Of a stretch of DNA of 64,000 nucleotides, positions 54,757-62,411 are shown one piece after another. Position 1 is the first letter of the stretch; each line of letters begins with the position of its first letter. The notes under the pieces were generated by a model, which searched no databases, had not been told where the DNA came from, and was given only the letters and a program-made list of their open reading frames with translations. Where the stretch lies: the NCBI GenBank assembly GCA_965200955.1, contig OZ241742.1, positions 248,001 through 312,000 on the forward strand, written 5' to 3'. Source of the stretch: Bin80 sp026708685 (GTDB lineage Bacteria; Bacteroidota; Rhodothermia; Rhodothermales; Bin80). A program made the translations under genes and the position numbers.

Positions 54757-56352
54757 ATGCCAACGGCTATTCGACCGGACGAAGTCACTGCACTGTTGAG
54801 ACAGGAACTCGGTGGCTTTCAGTCCGAAACAGATGTATACGAAGTCGGCACCGTCTTGCAGGTTGGAGACGGAATTGCCCGACTCTACGGCCTATCCCAG
54901 GTACAGGCTGGTGAATTGATTGAATTTCCTGAACGCGATGTCACCGGCATGGTTCTCAACCTAGAAGAGGATAATGTAGGTGCTGTCCTCTTTGGAGAGG
55001 TGCAGGAGATAAAAGAGGGTGATCAAGCCCGCCGAACCCGTAGAATCGCCTCCATCCAAGTCTCCGAGGGGATGCTAGGACGGGTCATTGATCCTCTTGG
55101 AAATGTACTTGATGGCAAAGGTGCACTCACTGGCGATACCTGTGAAATGCCTCTGGAACGCAAGGCCCCTGGAGTCATCTATCGCCAACCGGTATCGGAA
55201 CCCCTGATCACTGGTATTAAAGCCATTGACTCAATGATCCCTATTGGGCGCGGGCAGCGGGAGCTCGTGATTGGCGACCGCCAGACTGGAAAAACGGCGA
55301 TCCTCATTGACACGATCATCAGTCAGCGGTCTACCCATGAAACGGATGCACCTGTGTACTGCATCTATGTAGCTATTGGCCAAAAGGCCTCTACGGTTGC
55401 TCAGGTGGCCCGTGCCTTAGAGGAAAACGGTGCAATGGAGTATACCGTCATTGTGAATGCTCCCGCTTCAGCGGCTGCTCCTCTTCAGTTTATTGCTCCA
55501 TTTGCTGGTGCATGTATTGGTGAATACTTTCGAGATACTGGCCGACATGCCTTGGCTATCTTTGACGATCTGTCCAAACAGGCTGTTGCCTATCGTCAGG
55601 TTTCTCTGCTCCTTCGCCGCCCTCCAGGTCGGGAAGCTTATCCGGGTGATGTTTTTTATCTGCACAGTCGACTGCTAGAACGTGCTGCTAAAATCACCGA
55701 CAGTCAGGAGATCGCCTCAAATATGAATGACTTGCCCCCTTCCTTGGAGGGTAAGATCAAGGGTGGTGGCTCTCTGACGGCTCTACCTGTAATTGAAACT
55801 CAGGCTGGTGCCGTTGATGCATACATCCCAACCAATGTCATCTCCATTACCGATGGACAGATTTACTTGGAGCCTGACTTGTTCAATGCGGGAGTTCGCC
55901 CAGCCATCAATGTTGGAATTTCTGTGAGTCGAGTTGGGGGCAATGCTCAGATTAAAGCGATGAAGTCCGCCGCTGGCATGTTGCGTCTGGACTTAGCCCA
56001 ATATCGCGAATTAGAGGCCTTTTCAAAATTTGGATCTGACCTTGATCCTGCTACGCAACGGCAGCTGCGACGTGGTGAATGTCTCGTGGAATTACTCAAG
56101 CAGGGACAGTTTTTGCCTGTGCCCGTCGAAGAGCAGATTGCCATCATCTACATTGGCAGTGAAGGGCTTCTTGATCAGGTTGCCGTTTCGGATCTGGAGC
56201 AGTTTGAATCCGAACTACTGGAGACTCTAAGGATGAAGGCATCTGAGGCGTTAGCAAGTATTCGAGAGACGGGAAACTTCTCCGATGAAGCCAAACAATC
56301 TTTCCGCGAGGAAGCGGTTCGCTTCGTTGAACTCTACACGGCGAACGCTTAA
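54757..56352 (+). CDS. atpA: ATP synthase F1 subunit alpha
   Basis: A 531-residue F1 alpha subunit from ATG 54757; a TTG precedes it in frame. The Walker A motif GDRQTGKT is near residue 175, and the family block PPGREAYPGDVFYLHSRLLERAA and SISVSRVGGNAQ-like region (NVGISVSRVGGNAQIKAMK) are present. It shares one base with atpG (TAATG). Confidence 0.96.
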   Translation: MPTAIRPDEVTALLRQELGGFQSETDVYEVGTVLQVGDGIARLYGLSQVQAGELIEFPERDVTGMVLNLEEDNVGAVLFGEVQEIKEGDQARRTRRIASIQVSEGMLGRVIDPLGNVLDGKGALTGDTCEMPLERKAPGVIYRQPVSEPLITGIKAIDSMIPIGRGQRELVIGDRQTGKTAILIDTIISQRSTHETDAPVYCIYVAIGQKASTVAQVARALEENGAMEYTVIVNAPASAAAPLQFIAPFAGACIGEYFRDTGRHALAIFDDLSKQAVAYRQVSLLLRRPPGREAYPGDVFYLHSRLLERAAKITDSQEIASNMNDLPPSLEGKIKGGGSLTALPVIETQAGAVDAYIPTNVISITDGQIYLEPDLFNAGVRPAINVGISVSRVGGNAQIKAMKSAAGMLRLDLAQYRELEAFSKFGSDLDPATQRQLRRGECLVELLKQGQFLPVPVEEQIAIIYIGSEGLLDQVAVSDLEQFESELLETLRMKASEALASIRETGNFSDEAKQSFREEAVRFVELYTANA

Positions 56353-57275
56353 TGGCGACGTTACGTGATATCCGTACGCGGATTGCATCCGTACAAAATA
56401 CCCAACAGGTCACGCGTGCCATGAAGATGGTCGCGGCAGCCAAGTTACGCAGGGCTCAGGAGAATATCTTCAAGACAAGACCCTATGCCTACAAGATCGG
56501 AGCAATTATTGAGCACCTCAAGCGGCAGGGAGCAGTGAATGCACATCCTCTGCTTCGTGAACATCCGTCGGTCAATGCAGCCCTGACCATTGTCGTCACA
56601 GGTGACCGTGGGCTCGCGGGTGCCTTCAATACCAATGTGATCAAGAGTGCGGAAACGCTCATCACATCCCAATTTTCTGAGCTCCATCGTCAGGGAACAC
56701 TGCAGATCGCGGCGGTAGGGCGTAAAGGGGCAGAGTATTTTGGAAAGCGTGGATACAATCTGGTGGGGGATTTCAGTGGTGTCTTCAGCGAGTTGAGTTT
56801 TGAGACTGCCCTCAGTATTGGCTCGTTGGCCATGAAAGGATATGTAGAAGAGCGATGGGACATCGTCAAGATTGTCTATAACGAATTCAAAAACACCATT
56901 GCACAGAACCGAATTGTTGCTCCATTGATTCCCATTCCTCCAGAGCAGTTTCGTACTCCTGTGATGCTCAACGAAGACGTGACTGCCCCCGACCTTGATG
57001 AAAAATACCGGGCACATTATCTGTTTGATCCGGACTCCGAGCACATTCTGGATTCCTTGGTTCCCCAGTTTGTCAATTTTGAGATATGGCGTGCTCTACT
57101 GGAATCCTCTGCAGCGGAGCAGGGGGCTCGCATGGTTGCCATGGATAACGCCACATCCAATGCTACCGAGCTATTGCAATCACTTCGTTTGCAGTACAAC
57201 CGTGCCCGTCAGAGTGCCATCACGACTGAAATTCTGGAAATCATCAGCGGGGCAAACGCACTGGAAGAACATTGA
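56352..57275 (+). CDS. atpG: ATP synthase F1 subunit gamma
   Basis: A 307-residue rotor shaft subunit. The N-terminal MATLRDIRTRIASVQNTQQVTRAMKMVAAAKLRRAQ and the C-terminal RMVAMDNATSNATELLQSLRLQYNRARQSAITTEILEIISGANAL form the conserved coiled coil. It ends the operon; the beta and epsilon genes (atpD, atpC) are not next to it. Confidence 0.96.
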   Translation: MATLRDIRTRIASVQNTQQVTRAMKMVAAAKLRRAQENIFKTRPYAYKIGAIIEHLKRQGAVNAHPLLREHPSVNAALTIVVTGDRGLAGAFNTNVIKSAETLITSQFSELHRQGTLQIAAVGRKGAEYFGKRGYNLVGDFSGVFSELSFETALSIGSLAMKGYVEERWDIVKIVYNEFKNTIAQNRIVAPLIPIPPEQFRTPVMLNEDVTAPDLDEKYRAHYLFDPDSEHILDSLVPQFVNFEIWRALLESSAAEQGARMVAMDNATSNATELLQSLRLQYNRARQSAITTEILEIISGANALEEH

Positions 57276-57529
57276 TCCCCAGATGCGTTCCTGTTCCTTT
57301 TGAGGCTGAACCTTGTGGTCTTTTTCCTTAGATGTTACTTGTACGACATGTCTCATGTGTACATATCATCTCAACTCAGATTGCCCTCTTGATGGCTATA
57401 ACCCCGATGGTACTTTACCCTGAGTTGCAGTATAGTGTTATGGGTTCACAAAAACAATTTCCAGTTCAACGCGTCTAAGCGGTTATTGAAGATGACGTAA
57501 ACGTTGCAGGTTCTCTTTGGCAATCCTTG
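57276..57529. other. Intergenic region after the ATP synthase operon
   Basis: About 250 bases separate atpG from the first tRNA-Ser gene. I see no gene, no strong terminator hairpin and no repeat. Confidence 0.4.
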
Positions 57530-57617
57530 GGAGAGGTGGCCGAGTGGCTGAAGGCGCTCCCCTGCTAAGGGAGTATGGGTTAACAGCTCATCGTGGGTTC
57601 GAATCCCACCCTCTCCG
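57530..57617 (+). tRNA. tRNA-Ser (anticodon GCU)
   Basis: An 88-base class II tRNA. The acceptor arms GGAGAGG/CCTCTCC pair, the anticodon stem CTCCC/GGGAG encloses CTGCTAA (anticodon GCU), and a long variable arm and GTTCGAATC T loop are present. CCA is not encoded (bases after the discriminator G are CAT), unlike in the next tRNA-Ser. Confidence 0.95.
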
Positions 57618-57659
57618 CATCTGATCTATGATTTTGGATTTGTACATTTGCATGACGTT

Positions 57660-57747
57660 GGAGGGGTGGCAGAGTGGTTGAATGCACTGGTCTTGAAAAC
57701 CAGCGTGCCGAAAGGTACCGGGGGTTCGAATCCCTCCCCCTCCGCCA
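57660..57747 (+). tRNA. tRNA-Ser (anticodon UGA)
   Basis: The acceptor arms GGAGGGG/CCCCTCC pair, the anticodon stem CTGGT/ACCAG encloses CTTGAAA (anticodon UGA), and the variable arm and GTTCGAATC T loop are present. CCA is encoded at 57745-57747. It lies 42 bases after tRNA-Ser(GCU). Confidence 0.95.
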
Positions 57748-57948
57748 TGAGTCCAACCCATTCAGCTATGGTTCAAACATCATTGACTCCGCACTGATTG
57801 ATGTGAGACCCTGTCATGCTGACCAGCCCAAGAACAAAACCCATCTTCCAATCTACGTTGCAGGACATGTTCAAATCCTACCATATCGACCGTTACACCA
57901 TGACTCCTCCTGTTGATTCTATTGAATTGCCATAAACCTTTCTCATCT

Positions 57949-58758
57949 ATGGACTACGATGCTATCAAAGACCGTATTAGCCGCTGGTTAGATTCATCTC
58001 CAACGTTTCTTCCCATCCTGTACCATGTGATGGATCTGTTTTTCCTCCGAACATGGTATGTACATCGTGCTCTGCGTACCATTGATCTTCAATCGGGTTC
58101 CAGATTACTGGATGCAGGCACTGGATTTGGACAGTATGCATGGCATGTAGTACGTAACTATCCCAGAGTTCATGTAACGGCAACGGATCTAAAAAAGGAT
58201 TACCTTGATCGGGCCGCTCGCACCTTTGATGCTTTTGGGCTCTTGAATCAGGTGGACTTTCAATTAGATGATCTGACCGATCCCCACATCCATGAACATT
58301 TTGACTGTATTCTAGCGATCGATGTGCTGGAACACATCGTTGATGACGATACCGCTATCCATCACTTTTCAGAACGTCTAAGCCCAGGCGGTTATCTCAT
58401 CATCAGCACCCCCAGTGATCAGGGAGGTTCCGATGTTCACCATAGCCATCAGCAGAGTTTTATCGGTGAACATGTTCGGGATGGCTACAATCTTCAGGAA
58501 CTCCACCAAAAACTTGTTGATGCCGGTTTAGACATTGTTGCAAAAGAATATAGCTATGGCAAGTGGGGATCCATTGCATGGCGTTTACTGATTAAATGCC
58601 CTATCCTGCTTCTTGGCAGGTCCATGTTTCTGGCTCCATTGGTTGCATTATACTACATCCCCATTCTACCCATTGGACTTCTGATGAACCTGATGGATCT
58701 CCGTCAGATCAATGATCGTGGCACAGGGCTGATGATCGTGGCCCGCAAAAACACATAA
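57949..58758 (+). CDS. Class I SAM-dependent methyltransferase
   Basis: A 269-residue protein with a Rossmann-type methyltransferase core. SRLLDAGTGFGQYAWHVVRNYP is SAM motif I, DLKKDYLDRA follows, and FDCILAIDVLEHIVDDD matches the post-I region of small-molecule methyltransferases. The C-terminus has a hydrophobic segment (APLVALYYIPILPIGLLMNLMDL), so membrane association is possible. ATG 57949 is preferred over a TTG at 57913. The substrate is unknown. It precedes pyrG by about 55 bases. Confidence 0.82.
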   Translation: MDYDAIKDRISRWLDSSPTFLPILYHVMDLFFLRTWYVHRALRTIDLQSGSRLLDAGTGFGQYAWHVVRNYPRVHVTATDLKKDYLDRAARTFDAFGLLNQVDFQLDDLTDPHIHEHFDCILAIDVLEHIVDDDTAIHHFSERLSPGGYLIISTPSDQGGSDVHHSHQQSFIGEHVRDGYNLQELHQKLVDAGLDIVAKEYSYGKWGSIAWRLLIKCPILLLGRSMFLAPLVALYYIPILPIGLLMNLMDLRQINDRGTGLMIVARKNT

Positions 58759-58813
58759 TGTCCAACCTATATCGTAACTTTAAAATTCTCATGTTCATTC
58801 GGAGCACGAACTC

Positions 58814-60436
58814 GTGAATACCAAGTACATCTTCGTGACTGGTGGCGTTTCATCCTCGCTAGGAAAAGGAATCTTTTGTGCATCTCTGGGATGCCTCCTT
58901 GAAGCACATGGCCTACGGGTGTCCATTCAAAAACTGGATCCCTACATCAATGTGGATCCAGGCACCATGAATCCCTATGAACATGGAGAGGTCTTCGTCA
59001 CCCATGATGGGGCAGAAACCGACCTAGATCTTGGACACTACGAACGATTCTTGGGCCACAAAACTAGTCAGGCTAATAATGTTACGACGGGGCGCGTCTA
59101 CCGCGAGGTCATCGAAAAGGAACGCTCTGGAGAATATCTTGGGAAAACGGTTCAGGTCGTCCCTCATATCATTGACGAAATCAAGGCGTGGATTGTCCGT
59201 CTGGCCGAAACCCAACCACTGGATGTGATCATTTCCGAAATTGGAGGCACCGTAGGAGATATTGAAAGCCTGCCCTATCTGGAAGCGATTCGCCAGCTGC
59301 GTTATGAACTGGGATCCATCAATGCTCAGGTCGCTCATCTCACGCTAGTCCCCTATCTCGCCGCGGCTGGCGAACTCAAAACGAAGCCTACCCAGCATTC
59401 GGTGAAGACGCTTCTCTCTTATGGACTTCAGCCTGATCTGCTAGTGTGTAGATCAGAGCATCCACTGGATCAAGAACTTCGTGAAAAAATTGCTCGCTTC
59501 TGCAATGTAGAAACGCGGGCCGTTATTGAAGCGGCTGACGCACGCTCCATCTATGAAGTTCCCCTTCAGCTTTCGCAACAGGGGGTGCAAAAACTCATCC
59601 TTGAACAACTGAGAATTCCTCCTCAACGCATCACCCCAGAACCCGACCTTACGCAGTGGACCCAATTTGTGAATCGACTGAATGCCCCCGAAGAACACGT
59701 ACGGATTGCTCTGGTTGGAAAGTATGTGACCCATCAGGATGCCTATAAATCGATTACTGAATCGTTTGTTCTGGCAGGTGCAAAGCTTTCTGTTCATGTA
59801 GATGTGCATTACGTTGAGAGTGGAGACCTCACAGAACGCAACTATGAGGACATCCTCTCCGGTGTCAACGGAATTTTAGTCGCACCTGGTTTTGGGCACC
59901 GCGGCATTGAGGGAAAGATCTCCACCGCCCGATTTGCACGAGTGAACCAGATCCCCTTTTTCGGTATTTGCCTGGGACTCCAGTGTGCTATCATCGCTTT
60001 CGCACGAGATTGCTGCGGCCTTGAAGGAGCACATTCAACTGAATTTGATGAACATTCTCCATGGCCCATCATTGATCTGATGGAAGAGCAGAAGACCATA
60101 TCCAGTAAGGGCGGCACCATGCGACTCGGAGTCTATGACTGTCAAATCACTGAACATTCCAGAGCACATTCCATCTATGGAGATACGCTCGTCTCTGAAC
60201 GCCATCGTCACCGCTTTGAGGTCAATAACTCCATCAAACATCACCTTGAAGAGCATGGTCTTGTGTTTTCGGGAATCAACCCCGAAAGTGGACTGGTGGA
60301 AATCGCGGAACTTCCCTCTCACCCCTGGTACATCGGCGTTCAATTTCATCCAGAATATCGCTCCACCGTTGGGTACCCCCATCCTCTCTTTACTTCCTTC
60401 GTTTCTGCTGCCGTAAACCTGAAAAACGGCCGTTAA
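58814..60436 (+). CDS. pyrG: CTP synthase
   Basis: A 540-residue enzyme that amidates UTP to CTP with glutamine and ATP. It starts with GTG. The synthetase half opens KYIFVTGGVSSSLGKGI and includes LDPYINVDPGTMNPYEHGEVFVTHDG and EIGGTVGDIES. The glutaminase half has GICLGLQCAI with the nucleophilic Cys and VQFHPEYRS with the His-Glu pair. The length is standard. Confidence 0.97.
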   Translation: MNTKYIFVTGGVSSSLGKGIFCASLGCLLEAHGLRVSIQKLDPYINVDPGTMNPYEHGEVFVTHDGAETDLDLGHYERFLGHKTSQANNVTTGRVYREVIEKERSGEYLGKTVQVVPHIIDEIKAWIVRLAETQPLDVIISEIGGTVGDIESLPYLEAIRQLRYELGSINAQVAHLTLVPYLAAAGELKTKPTQHSVKTLLSYGLQPDLLVCRSEHPLDQELREKIARFCNVETRAVIEAADARSIYEVPLQLSQQGVQKLILEQLRIPPQRITPEPDLTQWTQFVNRLNAPEEHVRIALVGKYVTHQDAYKSITESFVLAGAKLSVHVDVHYVESGDLTERNYEDILSGVNGILVAPGFGHRGIEGKISTARFARVNQIPFFGICLGLQCAIIAFARDCCGLEGAHSTEFDEHSPWPIIDLMEEQKTISSKGGTMRLGVYDCQITEHSRAHSIYGDTLVSERHRHRFEVNNSIKHHLEEHGLVFSGINPESGLVEIAELPSHPWYIGVQFHPEYRSTVGYPHPLFTSFVSAAVNLKNGR

Positions 60437-60465
60437 AACCTCCCCTTTTTCCCTCTGCAATTCCT

Positions 60466-60489
60466 CCTCTCATACTCATTGATGAGAGG
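60466..60489 (+). terminator. Hairpin after pyrG, possible terminator
   Basis: CCTCTCAT (60466-60473) pairs with ATGAGAGG (60482-60489) across an 8-base loop. No clear T-tract follows, so it may be a weak terminator or a transcript-stabilising hairpin between pyrG and the mraZ promoter. Confidence 0.45.
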
Positions 60490-60537
60490 CAAATGCTTTG
60501 TGGTTTCGTAAAAAGTTTAAAAATTTTATTTATTTTG

Positions 60538-60562
60538 TGGGAAATTATGGGAAATTATGGGA
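60538..60562 (+). promoter_or_regulatory. MraZ operator, three TGGGA boxes
   Basis: TGGGA occurs at 60538, 60548 and 60558, each separated by five bases (AATTA), about 46 bases before the mraZ start. MraZ is known to bind several TGGGN repeats with 5-bp spacers upstream of its own operon and to repress it. The match is exact in spacing, and the preceding DNA is A/T-rich as for a promoter. Confidence 0.85.
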
Positions 60563-60607
60563 AATTTTTCTTAACTTAATGTGTTAAATAGACAAAATCC
60601 GTGATTC

Positions 60608-61051
60608 ATGTCTGGATTTAAGGGGCAATCCACCAATTCCGTGGATGACAAAGGGCGAGTTGCGATCCCTAAACGGATGCGTTCCTGCATGCGTAGCGAG
60701 GCCAATAACACCCTTGTCATCACTCGTGGATTTGAAAAGTGCATTTTTGCCTATCCACTTGATGAGTGGACCACAATTGAGGACCATGTCAATAGCCTCA
60801 ATCCCTATGACCGAAAACACCGGGCATTCACGCGCCAGTTCATGATGTGGGCCGAGGAAGTGAGTATCGATTCAAAGGGCCGCATTTCTCTGTCAAGACC
60901 GTTACTTGAGTATGCGGGAATACAACATACAACCCTACTCCTTGGAAGTCAGACCTACATTGAAATCTGGAACCCCGATCGGTTTGATGATTACCTGAAT
61001 GAAGAGGACATGGACTATGAGTCGCTTGCGGCGGAGGTGATGGCCCAGTAA
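60608..61051 (+). CDS. mraZ: Transcriptional regulator MraZ
   Basis: A 147-residue regulator of the division and cell-wall (dcw) cluster, with two SpoVT/AbrB-like halves. The first opens STNSVDDKGRVAIPKRMR and the second carries EVSIDSKGRISLSRPLLEYA. The upstream TGGGA boxes suit autorepression. It shares one base with rsmH (TAATG). Confidence 0.95.
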   Translation: MSGFKGQSTNSVDDKGRVAIPKRMRSCMRSEANNTLVITRGFEKCIFAYPLDEWTTIEDHVNSLNPYDRKHRAFTRQFMMWAEEVSIDSKGRISLSRPLLEYAGIQHTTLLLGSQTYIEIWNPDRFDDYLNEEDMDYESLAAEVMAQ

Positions 61052-62001
61052 TGCTGACTGCTTCGTATGCCACCGCTTATCATGCACCGGTGCTCTCTCA
61101 TGCTGTACTTAACTATCTGATCACAGATATGGATGGTCTCTATGTGGATGCGACCGCAGGAGGGGGAGGGCATGTTGCCGCCCTTCTGTCTGGATTATCT
61201 TCCAATGGGAAGGTTATTGCCGTCGATCGAGACCCATCCGCCATCCATGCCGTGCGGTCTCGATTTCCAGAGGCCGTTCATCAGAAACAACTGATGACCC
61301 TAAGGGGAGCCTTCGGCCGTCTGCAGACGCTCATCCGTGAGTATCTGCCCGTGACCGGATTGCTGTTGGACCTGGGCGTTTCATCCCACCAACTTGACGC
61401 AGGAGAGCGGGGATTCAGTCACCGAAGTAGTGCTCCCCTTGATATGCGAATGGATCCAGATTCACCAACCATGGCAGCAGATATTGTCAACGGTTATGCT
61501 GAAAAGGATCTCGTGCGTCTACTGCGTCGGTATGGCGAGGAACCCCACGCCAGAAAGATCTGTCAATCCATTATGGAGCATCGCCCTGTGGAAACCACCA
61601 TGGATCTAGCGACCATTATTCGCAGGGCCGTTCCGACCAAAATGGAATCACGGGCCGTGGCCCGCACCTTTCAGGCCCTCCGCATTGCCGTGAATCAGGA
61701 GCTGGATGAACTCGCTCAGATTCTTGAATCAAGTCCTCAGATCGTCTCTGAAGGGGGTAGAATGGTCATCATCAGTTATCACTCACTTGAAGACAGAATG
61801 GCCAAGCGGATGATTCGCAATGGAGCTCTTCATGGTGATGCACAACGAGATGTCTATGGAAACCGACTCGTTCCTTGGAAACCACTTACACGACGACCGG
61901 TGATGCCAGATCAAGTTGAGGTGAAAGCGAACCCCCGATCTCGCAGTGCTCGGCTACGCGTAGCGTCTCGCACCTCTGTATCCGCCAACCATTCTCATTG
62001 A
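61051..62001 (+). CDS. rsmH: 16S rRNA (cytosine-1402-N4)-methyltransferase
   Basis: A 316-residue methyltransferase that modifies C1402 of 16S rRNA. YHAPVLSHAVLNYL, DATAGGGGHVAALLS (SAM loop), LLLDLGVSSHQLD, GFSHRSSAPLDMRMD and FQALRIAVNQELDEL are the RsmH/MraW motifs. It follows mraZ in the usual dcw order, and its stop overlaps the ftsL-like start (TGATG). Confidence 0.96.
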   Translation: MLTASYATAYHAPVLSHAVLNYLITDMDGLYVDATAGGGGHVAALLSGLSSNGKVIAVDRDPSAIHAVRSRFPEAVHQKQLMTLRGAFGRLQTLIREYLPVTGLLLDLGVSSHQLDAGERGFSHRSSAPLDMRMDPDSPTMAADIVNGYAEKDLVRLLRRYGEEPHARKICQSIMEHRPVETTMDLATIIRRAVPTKMESRAVARTFQALRIAVNQELDELAQILESSPQIVSEGGRMVIISYHSLEDRMAKRMIRNGALHGDAQRDVYGNRLVPWKPLTRRPVMPDQVEVKANPRSRSARLRVASRTSVSANHSH

Positions 62002-62411
62002 TGAAGGGCTCCAGACAACCACGTTCCGCAAGGCGCAAGAAACGTGCAGTCCGCCATGCCATGTTATCGATGAATAACTGGCAGGAGCTGACCGTGATGG
62101 ATGAATCTGCCTCCAAGCCAAAAGTGATCGCTCGTATCCCTACCCTTCACTTTGCGTTGATCATCTTCCTCCTAGCTGGAATCCTGACCATGTATATCGG
62201 TCAAATTCACCGTTCTCAGGATCTTCTTGATCAAATCAATACACAGCGAAGAGAGAATGTTCGGCTCCATTTACAGCATAATCGATTCGTCTCCGACTTG
62301 AACGCAACGATTGGTCCTTCGGTGATCCATCAGCGTGCAAGCGAACTTGGGCTTAAGGAAGTTCATGAATTGTCCAGTGACCTCAACCCTAACGAGCCAC
62401 CTGCCCCATGA
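62001..62411 (+). CDS. ftsL: FtsL-like division protein
   Basis: A 136-residue bitopic protein. A basic cytoplasmic N-terminus (RQPRSARRKKRAVRHA) precedes one membrane helix (LHFALIIFLLAGILTMYIG, about 48-67) and a periplasmic coiled coil (QDLLDQINTQRRENVRLHLQHNRF). Sequence similarity to named FtsL proteins is low, as usual; position between rsmH and ftsI supports the name. The stop overlaps the ftsI start. Confidence 0.82.
   Translation: MKGSRQPRSARRKKRAVRHAMLSMNNWQELTVMDESASKPKVIARIPTLHFALIIFLLAGILTMYIGQIHRSQDLLDQINTQRRENVRLHLQHNRFVSDLNATIGPSVIHQRASELGLKEVHELSSDLNPNEPPAP

Noticed and set aside
56445..57044. Minus-strand 199-codon open frame
   Set aside because: Shadow of atpG.
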